In this document: positions 25,529-35,691 of the stretch, piece by piece
How positions within the stretch are numbered: the first letter of the stretch is position 1
Layout: each line of letters opens with the position of its first letter
Assembly: GCF_003703975.1 (NCBI RefSeq)
Contig: NZ_QTJY01000001.1
Coordinates: forward strand, 186,001-250,000
Length of the DNA stretch: 64,000 nt
DNA from: Larkinella soli
GTDB lineage: Bacteria > Bacteroidota > Bacteroidia > Cytophagales > Spirosomataceae
Direction: 5' to 3'
Notes under the pieces: generated by a model
The model's database searches: none
The model's input: the letters and a program-made list of their open reading frames with translations, nothing else
What the model was told of the DNA's origin: nothing
Position numbers and translations under genes: made by a program

Positions 25529-26182
25529 TCAACCCAGCCGGGCGAATGCCCGCACCGGAAACGTCCCGACTCCCTTGAATTTGGGAGGAACCGCCGTAAA
25601 AAGAAAACCGGATTCCGGAAGGCGGCCCAAGTTCGTCAAGTGTTCGACAATCAGGATTTCCTGTTTCAGCAGGATGGAATGCACGGGCCGGGACCGTGGC
25701 CGCGTGTCATCGATATTGTGGCTGTCGATGCCGACCAGCCGGACGCCCGAACGGGCCAGCAGGTCCGCGGCACCGGCCGTCAGGAAAGGGTGGTTTTCAA
25801 AGTAAGTGTCCGTCCGCCAGTGCCGCGACCAGTCGGTGAATACCAGCACGGCTTTTCCGGCGAGGTCCCGGCCCTGAAAAAACGTCTCATCGATGGCCTG
25901 TATGCTCCGGGCATCGATCCGGATGCCTTCCAGATCGACGAAGGCCGAAAGCGGGGTGTCGGCGAGGTCGTTTCCGTCTTCATACCGGTGGAACGGGCAG
26001 TCGATGTAGGTGCCGGTATTGGAAACCATCTCGATCCGGCCGATCTGAAACTCAGTACCTTCCTCATAAATCGCACGCGACGCTTCCCGGCTCAGAAAAT
26101 CGCAGATAAGCGGTGCGGGAAGCCCCTTGTAGGTAATCATCCCGGATTCGATGACATGACTCAGGTCGATCAGTCGTTCCAT
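25529..26182 (-). CDS. Cyclase-family (kynurenine formamidase-like) hydrolase, variant metal site
   Basis: Start set at the ATG at 26182 (MERLIDLSHVIESGM), giving 217 residues and the normal family start; the longer open frame runs back into the oxoprolinase gene. Family blocks are IDLSHVIESGM, SNTGTYIDCPFHRYEDG and PVHSILLKQEILIVEHLTNL. In kynurenine formamidases the metal motif is HxGTHxDxPxH; here the two first His are Asn and Tyr, while Asp and the last His remain. It may bind metal differently or act on another cyclic amide. It sits 31 bases after 5-oxoprolinase, suggesting a step in the same degradation route. Confidence 0.85.
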   Translation of the reverse strand: MERLIDLSHVIESGMITYKGLPAPLICDFLSREASRAIYEEGTEFQIGRIEMVSNTGTYIDCPFHRYEDGNDLADTPLSAFVDLEGIRIDARSIQAIDETFFQGRDLAGKAVLVFTDWSRHWRTDTYFENHPFLTAGAADLLARSGVRLVGIDSHNIDDTRPRSRPVHSILLKQEILIVEHLTNLGRLPESGFLFTAVPPKFKGVGTFPVRAFARLG

Positions 26183-26213
26183 TCCATTTCCCGTAGATTG
26201 ATGTTCACGAAAA

Positions 26214-29200
26214 TCACTCCGCTTCTCCAAATCCGCCACCGCCCGGCGTTTCCAGCCGAATGCGTTCCCCGGCCTGCACCGGAAGGGAGAAGATTCCGGG
26301 AAGTTCTTCCCGGCTGCCGTCGGCTCGGATGAGCCACTGCCGGCCCGGTTGTCCGGGTTCACCGCCGGCCAGCCCATAGGGTCTCTCGACCCGGTGCTGG
26401 CTGAGCAGAGTCGTCTGGACGGGTTGCAGAAATTCCAGCTCCCGCACAATGCCGTCGCCCCCGTCCCACTGCCCTTTGCCGCCGGACCCCTGCCGGACCG
26501 AAAACTCGTGGAGCCGCACCGGATACCGCCTTTCGAGTTCCTCCGGGTCGGTCATTCGGGTATTGGTCATGTGCTGATGTACCGCCGACCGGCCGGCAAA
26601 CCCCGGCCCAGCGCCGGCTCCCCCGCCGATGGTTTCGTAATAGCCGAAAGCCGCGTTCCCGAACAGAAAATTGTTCATCGTACCCTGACTACAGGCCGCC
26701 GTCCCCAGGGCTTTCAGCAGGGTATCGACCAGCCGCTGACTGACTTCAGTGTTCCCGCCGACCACGGCCGGACATTCCTCCGGATGGTCGGAAAAGGAAG
26801 GATTCAGGAAGCATTCCGGCAGATGAAGCGTCACGGGGACCATCAGACCCTCATTCAGTGGAAGGTCTTTGCCGCACCAGAGCCGCAGCACGTACAGCAC
26901 CGCACTGAAAAGAATGGAGCGATTGGCGTTCAGATTATGGGGATGCACGGGGGAGGTTCCCGCAAAATCAAAGGTGATTCCGGCTTTTTCCAAAACGATT
27001 TTCACCTGAATGGAATGGCCGTCGTCGAGCTTTTCGGTAGCGTCCCGGATTATAGCCTTCTCCGTTCCTACCCGCTCCAGTTCCGCGGAAAGGCGGTCCA
27101 GCAGGGTGTCGGTAGCCGACTGCTTCAGCCGTTTCATGTACTGGTGAACTACCGGAAGCCCGTGCTGATTCACCAGCGTCTTCAGGGCGATTTCGCCGGT
27201 ACGCAGGGAGGCCAGGGCGGCATCGATGTCGGCCCGATTTTCGGCCGGCGAGCGGGTGGGATACCGGGCCCCGGTAAACTGTTTTTCCACGGCGGCCCAT
27301 TGCAGCTCACCGTTTTTGACCAGGTATTGCGGTTCGAGAACCACCCCTTCCTCCACCAGCCGGGTAGCGTCGGGCGGCATGGAACCCGGAACTTTTCCTC
27401 CGATTTCGGCGTGGTGCGCCCGGTTGATGACGTAGCCTACCAGTTCGCTTTTCCCGGTAAAAACTCCGGCCAGCAGGGTGACGTCGGGCAGGTGTGATCC
27501 TCCGTATTTGGGATGATTGGTAATGACGACGTCACCGGGTCCCAGCGTTAAACGATCCAGAACCAGCCGGGTACAGATTCCCAGGCTTCCCAGATGAACC
27601 GGAATATGAGGAGCATTGACCAAGAGTTCGGCCGACGCGTCGAGCAGGGCACAGGAAAAGTCGAGCCGCTCCTTCACGTTCACCGAAAAGGCGGTGCGCT
27701 GCAACTGAACTCCCATCTCTTCGGCAATGGCCGTAAAGCGCCGGGCAAACAACTCGGTCTGAGCGGCTTCCAGCAAAGGAAGGTCATTCGGATCGGTATT
27801 TTCCAGGAGCAGGCCCTGCACATTCTTTCCTTCTTTTACCATGATCTCCCATCCCGGTTCAATAAAGGCGGAAGAAGTCCGGTTCAGCAGCAGAGCCGGC
27901 CCCTTGAAGGAATCTCCTTCCTCCAGCCGCGTCCAGTCAAAAACCGGATAGGCTTCCGTATAAAAAGCCGGCGAAGCAGGTCTGGTTACCGCTGTAACGG
28001 GTTGGGGACGAGGCTCTTCCGACGGAGTACCGACCAGCACCCGGAGGCTTTCCAGCTCCGGCACCCGTTGGGCAGGATAATGCCCGAACCGATTTTCATA
28101 TTTTTCCCGGAAAAGGATCTCAAGCCGCTGCACCTCTCTTTCCCAACCCTGGCCTTCGACGCGGATTTCTATCGTGCTTTCCTGACCCTGAAACCGCAGG
28201 AAGAACATCACCTCCCGAAGCCCGACCTCCTGCCCGGCGATTTGCTCCTTCTGCCAATCCAGGACGGCGGTTTTCGTCAGGCTCCGGATCTGTCCGGGCA
28301 GATCCGGAAGGGCCTCGGCAAGGGGAAGCAGAATCTGTCGGGCAGCCATCCGTTCAATCCGGGCCTTTCCGATTCCGTAGGCGCTCAGCAACCCGCCATC
28401 GAAGGGCAGAAGGATCGACCGCATCCCCAGCAGGCGGGCCACCGCACAGCCGTGAAGGCCGCCGGCTCCGCCAAACACCAGCAGGCCATATTCCTTCGGA
28501 TCGAAACCCCGCGCCACCGAAATCTTCCGGATGGCTCCGGCCATGGCCTCGTTAGCAATTCGCTCGAAACCCGCCAGCAACCAGGCTTCGTCCATCGGCT
28601 CGCCGGTTTTTTCCCGGATTTCCTCCGCCACCGCCCGCAAGGCTTCGCGGGCTTTCTCCGGGTCAACCGGAATGCCGAACCGGGCCGGATGGAGCCTGCC
28701 TAGGAGCAGGTTGACGTCGGTAATGGTCAGCGGCCCACCGGCGCCATAACAGGCCGGGCCCGGACTGGCTCCGGCGCTTTCCGGCCCGACCCGGAGCTGC
28801 GAACCGTCGAACCGGCAGACGGAACCGCCACCGGCCGCCACCGTCTCCACCGCCAGCGAAGGCGACTGAAGCTCGAACGGCCCTACGGGAGTTGAAAACC
28901 TATAATCCACCCGGCCGGCATACCGGGCCACGTCGGTACTGGTCCCCCCCATATCCAGGGTCAGAATACCGGAAAAATTCCGGTTTACGGAAAAGCCGGT
29001 CATCCGCTCAACGACGGAAGCAGCCCCGATGACGCCCCCCGCCGGGCCGCTTAGCAGGCTGTCTTTAGGCAAAAAGTTTTCGGCCCGGACCAGACCGCCC
29101 GCACTGGTCATGACCCAAACCGGATGGCCCTGCAACTGTCGGGTCAGATTCTGGAGGTAAGACCTCAGAACCGGGGTGAGGTAGGCGTTGACCACGGCCG

Positions 29201-30029
29201 TCCGGGTTCGGGGAAGGTAGTGAATGGCGGAGGAAATTCCCGTAGACAGGGTCACCGGAAAGCCGGCTTCCCGCAGTGCCTCCCCCATCCGAATCTCATG
29301 CTGCGGGTTCCGCCAGGCATTCAGGAAAGACACCGCCACGGCATCGGGCTTCTGCCGGGTCACCTGCGTAACCAATTCCTGAATGGTTTCTGCGGTCAGT
29401 GGAGACAGAACGGCACCTTCGGCGGTCATGCGTTCCTCCGCTTCCCAGACCGAGTCATACAGGGTGTCTGCCGGGGGAATGGCAAGCTGAAATAATTCCG
29501 GCCGCTGCTGGGTGCCGATGGTCAGCAGGTCGCGAAAACCTTTGGTAACCACCAGAGCCACCCGTCCGCCTTTCCGTTCCAGCAGGGCGTTGGTGCCCCG
29601 GGTGGTGCCGAGCCGCATTTCCAGGGGGGGAAATGGATGGCCTAACGGTGTTAAGGTAAGGAGACGTGTCGCCAGAACAGGAGCTTCTTCTCCGCTCGAT
29701 AACTCAACCGTTCCTTGAGTTATATCTTTTAAAATCCTATCCGTCAATAATTTACCATTCAGATTCAAGCTAACAACCTGCCCCGTTTCCCCGGTTTCGA
29801 TCACCCGAAGCCGGTATCCGTCGAAAATGGGGGCGGTCAGCCAGGGGGCTTCCAGGACCAGTCCGGGAGCCTCCGGTTCCTCTCCATCCGGATTTTCAGC
29901 GGGAACGGCTTTCAGAACGCCCCGCAGGCAGCTGCTGCTGAGGACTTTGGTTCGATGGAGATTCCCTTCAGGGTCGCGGGCCAGCCCGTCGGTAAACGTG
30001 CCGCCGGTATCGATCCAGATCTGCCACAT
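26214..30029 (-). CDS. 5-oxoprolinase / hydantoinase A-B fusion
   Basis: A 1271-residue fused protein, the usual length for single-chain ATP-dependent 5-oxoprolinases. The N-terminal half is the HyuA part with the ATP-binding IDTGGTFTDG at residues 6-15, TRGTNALLERKGG and LTLDMGGTSTDVARY. The C-terminal half, from about residue 750, is HyuB-like (FSVNVKERLDFSCALLD, GDVVITNHPKYGGSHLPD, ending IRLETPGGGGFGEAE). It would open 5-oxoproline (pyroglutamate) to glutamate, or a hydantoin, at the cost of ATP. Its ATG overlaps the stop of the PIG-L gene (TAATG), so the two are translationally coupled. A cyclase and an Nramp-like carrier follow. Confidence 0.92.
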   Translation of the reverse strand: MWQIWIDTGGTFTDGLARDPEGNLHRTKVLSSSCLRGVLKAVPAENPDGEEPEAPGLVLEAPWLTAPIFDGYRLRVIETGETGQVVSLNLNGKLLTDRILKDITQGTVELSSGEEAPVLATRLLTLTPLGHPFPPLEMRLGTTRGTNALLERKGGRVALVVTKGFRDLLTIGTQQRPELFQLAIPPADTLYDSVWEAEERMTAEGAVLSPLTAETIQELVTQVTRQKPDAVAVSFLNAWRNPQHEIRMGEALREAGFPVTLSTGISSAIHYLPRTRTAVVNAYLTPVLRSYLQNLTRQLQGHPVWVMTSAGGLVRAENFLPKDSLLSGPAGGVIGAASVVERMTGFSVNRNFSGILTLDMGGTSTDVARYAGRVDYRFSTPVGPFELQSPSLAVETVAAGGGSVCRFDGSQLRVGPESAGASPGPACYGAGGPLTITDVNLLLGRLHPARFGIPVDPEKAREALRAVAEEIREKTGEPMDEAWLLAGFERIANEAMAGAIRKISVARGFDPKEYGLLVFGGAGGLHGCAVARLLGMRSILLPFDGGLLSAYGIGKARIERMAARQILLPLAEALPDLPGQIRSLTKTAVLDWQKEQIAGQEVGLREVMFFLRFQGQESTIEIRVEGQGWEREVQRLEILFREKYENRFGHYPAQRVPELESLRVLVGTPSEEPRPQPVTAVTRPASPAFYTEAYPVFDWTRLEEGDSFKGPALLLNRTSSAFIEPGWEIMVKEGKNVQGLLLENTDPNDLPLLEAAQTELFARRFTAIAEEMGVQLQRTAFSVNVKERLDFSCALLDASAELLVNAPHIPVHLGSLGICTRLVLDRLTLGPGDVVITNHPKYGGSHLPDVTLLAGVFTGKSELVGYVINRAHHAEIGGKVPGSMPPDATRLVEEGVVLEPQYLVKNGELQWAAVEKQFTGARYPTRSPAENRADIDAALASLRTGEIALKTLVNQHGLPVVHQYMKRLKQSATDTLLDRLSAELERVGTEKAIIRDATEKLDDGHSIQVKIVLEKAGITFDFAGTSPVHPHNLNANRSILFSAVLYVLRLWCGKDLPLNEGLMVPVTLHLPECFLNPSFSDHPEECPAVVGGNTEVSQRLVDTLLKALGTAACSQGTMNNFLFGNAAFGYYETIGGGAGAGPGFAGRSAVHQHMTNTRMTDPEELERRYPVRLHEFSVRQGSGGKGQWDGGDGIVRELEFLQPVQTTLLSQHRVERPYGLAGGEPGQPGRQWLIRADGSREELPGIFSLPVQAGERIRLETPGGGGFGEAE

Positions 30030-32545
30030 TATTTCCCGACGGAAATCAGATTGGCAAACAGCCGATAGGCACCCGGTACCCCGGCCGGCAATTCCCGGAA
30101 AAATACCAGGCCGGTGTAAATGAAATGGCCTTTCCCGTATCTGGCGTAAATCAGGCTGCCCTGCTTCGGTGCTTCGTTCGTATCCCCAACCGAGAAAATC
30201 GGCTCGTACGCCTTATCCCATTCCTGCGCAAAATAGATTCCGCGCTCCTGAACCCATCCGGAAAAATCCTGATCGGTAATCTTATTCGGATAATTCAACA
30301 GCGGATGCTGCGGATTGACAAAATTCATTTTGGCATCCTCTTCCGTCACCCGCTCCCGGCCCACCGAGAAAGGATAAGGTCCGATCTGGGCGACTTTCAG
30401 GCCGTTCTGGATGAACGAACCGCCGGGAGTTACATACTGCACCACCATCCGGCCCCCGTTCTTCACATATTCCATCAGCTTCGCCTGATAATTGCGCAGC
30501 CAGTCTTCGGTGTTGTAGGCCCGAACGCCCACGACAACGGCATCATAGCCGGACAGATCCCCGTTCAGTTCCCGGGCCGTCAGGGGCGTTACCCGGCAGC
30601 CGATCTGCTGTAGCGCGGCCGGCACCTCATCCCCTGCCCCGATGATGTACCCAATGTTTCTACTTGTAACCCTAATGTCGAGTTTGACGAGCTTCGATTC
30701 GGCTGCGGGAAACAAGGTCTGCGTCGGAATATGGCGGTAGGCGACGGTCCGGAGGCTATAGGCGGTGGTTCCGGCGCTGGTGCTGACCACGGCGCGCAGT
30801 TGGCCCTCGCCGTAAGCCGGGGGCGGGCTGACCCGGAACGAAGCCCGGATCTCCTGATACTTGTCTTTAAGGCTGAACGGCATTTCCGCCGGTTCAATCC
30901 GCCAGCCGCCCGGAGCCTCCAGCTTCAGCGTTCCTGAAACACCGGCTTTCCCGGCTTTCAGAATCACCTCGACGGTTTTGGGGGTATTGTCCGCGAAGGC
31001 GTACACTTTTTCGGCAAGATTGGCGGTCACTTCGGGCTGAACCACAAAAGGCCGGTAAATCTCCCCATCGACCGGGTCGGTAAATTTATACGCCCAGGGC
31101 CGGCTGAAAGTGAATAGCTGGCCGTCGATGTCGAAGGTAAACTCGGTAGTCAGCGCAGGCGGGTTTTCCGGCAAACCGATCAGCCGTTGATCGTCCACCT
31201 GAAACAACCCCTTGTTCACGGGTTTCTGAAGCCAGTACGGCCGGGAAATTTTCTGACCGGCCGCCAGCGTAGCGGTGGTGAGGAAGGTCCGCTGGTCATT
31301 GGGTTTCAGGACCAGGTTGGTGGTCGTATCCCTGCCGACGGCCGGCATGTGCAAACCGACCAGTTTGACCGGCACCTCAGCACGGTTAACCACCGTGCTG
31401 GCCACCCGCACCGCTTCACCGGGGGCAGCCGCAAAATCGGAGGGGTTGGTTTCGAACCACAGGCCCAGGCATTGCTGGATGAGGTTTTCGACTTCTTTTT
31501 TCTTCGTCTTCACATAGACGTTCGCGGTATCCAGCCGGTTGAGGGCCCGGTACAACTGGACCAGAACCGGCACCGAGGCCGACGGACGCTCGGGTTTAAA
31601 GGAGCTGACGGCCTGGCTGACGAGTTGCTGCACCGGTTCGCTGCCGGGTACCCGTTTCCAGGTCAGATCAATGCCCTCGAAAGGATCCCGCGATACCGGT
31701 TCGCCGGCTTTGAGCAGCAGATAATCGATGCGTTCGCCCCGGGCCGCCGGTACCCCGAATCCCTGGCTTTTATGCTGGCTGCGGCTTTCCGCCGAGATTT
31801 CGCCGTACGACCGGCCCAGCAGGGGATTATATAACCCGGTTTCTACCGCCACCATCGTACCGGCCTCATCCGGTTTCTTATTGCTCAGAAAAGCCCCGGG
31901 AATAAAGACGTTCCAGAAAATCCGCTTCGGCTGCCAGGGCTGCACATACTTTAGTTGTTCGGGGTAACGGGAAGGGTCACCGGCTATTTTGAAAGCCTCC
32001 TCGGCCAGAAATCCCGAGGCACTGTGGTGACCGTGGCCGGCCCGGTTGTCGGGTGGAAAACGGGTTATGATCACGTCAGGCCGAAATTTCCGGATGGTCC
32101 AGACCACGTCTCCGAGTACCTGCTCCCGGCCCCAGGTTCGAACGGCTTCATCCGTCGATTTGGAAAAACCGAAGTCGTAGGCCCGGCTGAAAAACTGCTC
32201 CGGCCCGTCGATGCGCCGGGCGGCCAGAAGTTCCTGCGTCCGGATGACCCCGATATACTCACCCTGCTCCGGTCCGATGAGGTTCTGGCCGCCGTCGCCC
32301 CGTGTCAGGGAAAGATAACCCGTCCGAAGCTGCCGTTCGTTGGCGAGGTAGGTCAGCATCAGCGTATTCTCGTCGTCGGGGTGAGCCGCCACATAGAGGG
32401 CGGTGCCGACGACATTCAGCTTTTTCAGATTCTGCAAAATCTCCCCGGCCGGTGTCGGGCGGGAAAGCCCGGCCAGCGGCTGGGCCGACAGAGAAAGGGT
32501 GGCCGCCAACAAGCAGCAGAGACACAGACCGTATTGTTTTTTCAT
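30029..32545 (-). CDS. Secreted PIG-L/LmbE-family deacetylase, multidomain
   Basis: An 838-residue protein with a signal peptide (cut near SLSAQ, residue 22). The PIG-L zinc-hydrolase signature AHPDDE is at 54-59, with TRGDGGQN and the second His motif GHGHHSASG following, so N-deacetylation of an amino sugar or similar amide is likely. The middle is beta-rich (NEW3-like repeats, e.g. VVNRAEVPVKLVGL). The last ~200 residues (LSGYDAVVVGVRAYNTEDWL, NGGRMVVQYVTPGG) resemble a ThuA/GATase-like flavodoxin fold. It heads the leftward run and is coupled to 5-oxoprolinase. This multidomain form is common in Bacteroidota; its exact substrate is unknown. Confidence 0.88.
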   Translation of the reverse strand: MKKQYGLCLCCLLAATLSLSAQPLAGLSRPTPAGEILQNLKKLNVVGTALYVAAHPDDENTLMLTYLANERQLRTGYLSLTRGDGGQNLIGPEQGEYIGVIRTQELLAARRIDGPEQFFSRAYDFGFSKSTDEAVRTWGREQVLGDVVWTIRKFRPDVIITRFPPDNRAGHGHHSASGFLAEEAFKIAGDPSRYPEQLKYVQPWQPKRIFWNVFIPGAFLSNKKPDEAGTMVAVETGLYNPLLGRSYGEISAESRSQHKSQGFGVPAARGERIDYLLLKAGEPVSRDPFEGIDLTWKRVPGSEPVQQLVSQAVSSFKPERPSASVPVLVQLYRALNRLDTANVYVKTKKKEVENLIQQCLGLWFETNPSDFAAAPGEAVRVASTVVNRAEVPVKLVGLHMPAVGRDTTTNLVLKPNDQRTFLTTATLAAGQKISRPYWLQKPVNKGLFQVDDQRLIGLPENPPALTTEFTFDIDGQLFTFSRPWAYKFTDPVDGEIYRPFVVQPEVTANLAEKVYAFADNTPKTVEVILKAGKAGVSGTLKLEAPGGWRIEPAEMPFSLKDKYQEIRASFRVSPPPAYGEGQLRAVVSTSAGTTAYSLRTVAYRHIPTQTLFPAAESKLVKLDIRVTSRNIGYIIGAGDEVPAALQQIGCRVTPLTARELNGDLSGYDAVVVGVRAYNTEDWLRNYQAKLMEYVKNGGRMVVQYVTPGGSFIQNGLKVAQIGPYPFSVGRERVTEEDAKMNFVNPQHPLLNYPNKITDQDFSGWVQERGIYFAQEWDKAYEPIFSVGDTNEAPKQGSLIYARYGKGHFIYTGLVFFRELPAGVPGAYRLFANLISVGK

Positions 32546-32570
32546 CGGAGGGAGGACTAACGCACTGCAA

Positions 32571-32578
32571 CAAAAATA
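32571..32578 (-). promoter_or_regulatory. -7 promoter element of the PIG-L/oxoprolinase operon
   Basis: The minus strand reads TATTTTTG (TAnnTTTG), 26-33 bases upstream of the ATG at 32545. Confidence 0.55.
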
Positions 32579-32726
32579 AAAAAGCCTGGGTCAACCTGTC
32601 ACTACAACGGGGTATGCATTTCACTTTAGGTAACTATTTTCCTTAATTCATTAAAATAGCCACAGTTTTCCCTTAAAAAATTCAACTAAAACCGTGGCCT
32701 CCTGTTTCATTTGCTTCCGATAACTC

Positions 32727-32734
32727 TATATTTG
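32727..32734 (+). promoter_or_regulatory. -7 promoter element of the membrane pyrophosphatase gene
   Basis: TATATTTG, an exact TAnnTTTG match, 37 bases before the ATG at 32771. The 225-base region between the divergent genes holds this and the opposing promoter, and otherwise only AT-rich sequence. Confidence 0.6.
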
Positions 32735-32770
32735 CGACGTTCCATAATAAACCAACTTTAACCGTTCAGC

Positions 32771-35026
32771 ATGAATTACAGTATTTACCTTGTTCCGATT
32801 CTGGGTCTGGTGGGCCTGGCGGTGATGTATACTAAATTTCTATGGGTTTCCAAACAGGATCCCGGGGATGCCCGAATGCAGGAAATTGCATCCTACATCG
32901 CCAACGGGGCCATCGCCTTTCTGAAAGCGGAATGGCGTGTGCTTGGTTTTTTTGCCGTAGTCGTTGCGTTGCTGCTGGGGTATTCCGGTACCCAAACCGA
33001 GAAATCCAGCCCGGTGATTGCGGTTTCCTTCCTGCTTGGGGCCTTCCTTTCCGCTCTGGCCGGATACATCGGGATGAAAGTGGCTACCAAAGCCAATGTT
33101 CGGACCACCCATGCCGCCCGCACCAGCCTGAGCCGGGCCCTGGCGGTTTCGTTCACCGGCGGCTCGGTCATGGGTATCGGGGTAGCCAGTCTGGCCGTCA
33201 TTGGATTAGGCACGCTTTTTATCATTTTCTATAATCTTTATGTAGCACAGTCCGGGGACGTCAACGGCCTCCCGATGGAGAAAACTCTGGAGGTACTCGC
33301 CGGTTTTTCCCTGGGTGCCGAGTCCATCGCCCTGTTCGCCCGGGTGGGTGGCGGGATTTATACCAAAGCCGCCGACGTGGGGGCCGACCTGGTCGGGAAA
33401 GTGGAAGCCGGGATTCCGGAAGACGATCCGCGCAACCCCGCCACCATCGCCGACAACGTGGGTGACAACGTGGGTGACGTGGCCGGGATGGGCGCCGACC
33501 TTTTCGGCTCTTATGTGGCAACAATCCTGGCTACCATGGTACTGGGACGCGAAATCCGGATTCCGGAAGACGTCAATCTCACCGGCCACGCTCCCATTCT
33601 GCTGCCGATGGTGATTGCCGGTCTGGGGCTTATTTTTTCCATCATCGCCACCTACTTCGTACGCGTCAAGGACGGCGGTAACGTGCAGGGCGCCCTTAAT
33701 GCGGGCAACTGGGGTTCCATCATCCTCACCGTTCTGGCTTCCTACTTCCTCGTTGTCAGTATGCTGCCTACCGGCACGCTGGAAATCCGGGGGGTCGAGT
33801 TCGACCGGATGGATGTTTTCTACGCTATCGTGACCGGCCTCATCGTCGGGGCGTTGATGTCGATCATTACCGAATATTATACGGCCATGGGCCGTCGTCC
33901 GGTCATGACGATCGTTCGGCAGTCCTCTACCGGGCACGCGACGAACATTATCGGGGGGCTTTCCATCGGGATGGAATCGACCGTGCTGCCGATTCTGACG
34001 CTGGCCGCCGGGATTTTCATCTCCTATAAATTCGCCGGTCTCTACGGGGTGGCCATTTCAGCCGCCGGGATGATGGCTACCACCGCCATGCAGCTGGCAA
34101 TCGACGCGTTCGGCCCCATTGCCGACAACGCGGGTGGGATTGCCGAAATGAGCGAACTGCCGGAGGAAGTCCGGGGCCGGACCGACATTCTGGATGCGGT
34201 CGGCAACACCACGGCCGCCACCGGAAAAGGGTTTGCCATTGCCTCGGCCGCCCTGACCTCCCTGGCCCTGTTTGCCGCCTTCGTCGGCGTGTCGGGCATT
34301 ACGGCCATCGACATTTACAAAGCCGACGTGTTATCCGGGCTGTTCATCGGCGGGATGATCCCGTTCATTTTCTCCTCACTTGCCATTGCCGCCGTCGGGC
34401 GTGCCGCCATGAAAATGGTGGAGGAAGTCCGTCGCCAGTTTCGCGAAATCCCGGGGATTCTGGAAGGCAAAGCCAAGCCGGAATACGAAAAATGCGTTGC
34501 CATTTCCACCCAGGCCTCCATCCGGGAAATGATCCTGCCCGGAGCCATCGCCCTGACGGTGCCGGTCTTCTTCGGCTTTGTTTTCGGGCCGGAAGTGCTG
34601 GGCGGTCTCCTGGCCGGGGTAACGGTATCGGGCGTATTGATGGGTATTTTCCAGAACAATGCCGGCGGGGCCTGGGACAACGCCAAGAAATCCTTCGAAA
34701 AGGGCGTTGAAATCAACGGCCAGATCTACTACAAGAAATCCGAACCGCACAAGGCGTCCGTCACGGGTGATACCGTCGGTGACCCGTTCAAGGATACCTC
34801 CGGGCCATCGATGAACATCCTGATCAAGCTGATGTCCATCGTCTCGCTGGTAATTGCACCCTACATCGCCGTTCCGGGGGCCTCCGTCGAAAACGGCACC
34901 GACCCGCGCATCGAGGAGGTGCGTCCGCCGGCCGGAGCCGTGGAAGACTCCGAAGCGCCGGGCGCAGAATCGACTGTGGACGAACGTACCGATTCCAGTT
35001 CAGTGACCGGCAGTGAGGAGAAATAA
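32771..35026 (+). CDS. hppA: K+-dependent membrane proton pyrophosphatase, Flavobacterium johnsoniae type
   Basis: A 751-residue integral membrane pyrophosphatase, about 16 helices, that pumps ions using PPi. The substrate site is intact ([33 protein letters not shown]). Ala in [10 protein letters not shown] points to a K+-dependent enzyme. In most K+-dependent members a Glu sits in helix 6 (DLFESY); here that position is Gly246 and instead helix 5 has Glu184 ([12 protein letters not shown]). This Glu shift is the mark of the F. johnsoniae H+-pumping subgroup, so H+ rather than Na+ is expected. The last ~45 residues are an acidic, Ser/Glu-rich extension. A strong terminator follows. Confidence 0.95.
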   Translation: MNYSIYLVPILGLVGLAVMYTKFLWVSKQDPGDARMQEIASYIANGAIAFLKAEWRVLGFFAVVVALLLGYSGTQTEKSSPVIAVSFLLGAFLSALAGYIGMKVATKANVRTTHAARTSLSRALAVSFTGGSVMGIGVASLAVIGLGTLFIIFYNLYVAQSGDVNGLPMEKTLEVLAGFSLGAESIALFARVGGGIYTKAADVGADLVGKVEAGIPEDDPRNPATIADNVGDNVGDVAGMGADLFGSYVATILATMVLGREIRIPEDVNLTGHAPILLPMVIAGLGLIFSIIATYFVRVKDGGNVQGALNAGNWGSIILTVLASYFLVVSMLPTGTLEIRGVEFDRMDVFYAIVTGLIVGALMSIITEYYTAMGRRPVMTIVRQSSTGHATNIIGGLSIGMESTVLPILTLAAGIFISYKFAGLYGVAISAAGMMATTAMQLAIDAFGPIADNAGGIAEMSELPEEVRGRTDILDAVGNTTAATGKGFAIASAALTSLALFAAFVGVSGITAIDIYKADVLSGLFIGGMIPFIFSSLAIAAVGRAAMKMVEEVRRQFREIPGILEGKAKPEYEKCVAISTQASIREMILPGAIALTVPVFFGFVFGPEVLGGLLAGVTVSGVLMGIFQNNAGGAWDNAKKSFEKGVEINGQIYYKKSEPHKASVTGDTVGDPFKDTSGPSMNILIKLMSIVSLVIAPYIAVPGASVENGTDPRIEEVRPPAGAVEDSEAPGAESTVDERTDSSSVTGSEEK

Positions 35027-35057
35027 TTGTCCTCTCCCGTAGATATTGGAAACATAA

Positions 35058-35087
35058 AAAAAGCCAACCCGAGCGGGTTGGCTTTTT
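35058..35087. terminator. Bidirectional rho-independent terminator between hppA and rplY
   Basis: Arms of 13 bases (AAAAAGCCAACCC / GGGTTGGCTTTTT) around a GAGC loop, with the A- and T-runs on the two sides. It can stop both the rightward pyrophosphatase transcript and the leftward L25 transcript. Confidence 0.9.
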
Positions 35088-35120
35088 GATGTTGGTAACC
35101 TATTAGTCGATCAATTGATG

Positions 35121-35684
35121 TTAGCTGGTTTTGCCGCGCATCGAACGGGGAATTTCGATGGAGGCAATCGGATTCAGCGGGCCGTCGAGAATTTCGACGC
35201 CTTCCAGCTGAATGGCCCCTACTTTGATGGTCTTACCCATATCCAGATCGGAAACATTGACATCTACATAGTCGGGGATGCGGTCGGCGGCCCCGCGCAG
35301 TTTCAGTTTACGAACTTTCTGAATCAGTTTACCCCCTTTCTGAACACCCGGAGCCGTTCCGATGAAGCGGATGGGCACTTCTACCCTCACATCCTTGCCT
35401 TCCACCAGTTCGAGGAAGTCGGCATGAAGGAGCATGTCGTTGACCGGGTGAAACTGAGTATCCTGAAGAATCGCCTTGTATTCGTCGCCTTCGATGTTCA
35501 GATGAACTTCGTATGCATCCGGCGTCGTCAGCAGCGTACGGAACAGAATGGCCGGCGCATAGAAGTGTACCTGCTCTTTGCCACCGTAAAGAACACTGGG
35601 AACGTATCCCTCGGCGCGAAGAGCCTTCGACTCCTTTTTACCGAGATTCGCTCTTTTAAACCCTACAATCTCGTGTTGTTTCAT
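35121..35684 (-). CDS. rplY: 50S ribosomal protein L25 (general stress protein Ctc family)
   Basis: A 187-residue protein with an N-terminal 5S-rRNA-binding L25 domain (KKESKALRAEGYVPSVLYGG) and a C-terminal TL5/CTC beta domain (VRVEVPIRFIGTAPGVQKGGKL, DLDMGKTIKVGAI). It binds 5S rRNA in the large ribosomal subunit. It lies downstream of prs in the same direction, an order common in bacteria. A hairpin repeat fills the 118-base gap between the two, so co-transcription is not certain. Confidence 0.95.
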   Translation of the reverse strand: MKQHEIVGFKRANLGKKESKALRAEGYVPSVLYGGKEQVHFYAPAILFRTLLTTPDAYEVHLNIEGDEYKAILQDTQFHPVNDMLLHADFLELVEGKDVRVEVPIRFIGTAPGVQKGGKLIQKVRKLKLRGAADRIPDYVDVNVSDLDMGKTIKVGAIQLEGVEILDGPLNPIASIEIPRSMRGKTS

Positions 35685-35691
35685 GAAATTA

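Noticed and set aside
26183-26449. N-terminal extension of the cyclase
   Set aside because: It lies inside the oxoprolinase coding region and has no cyclase features.
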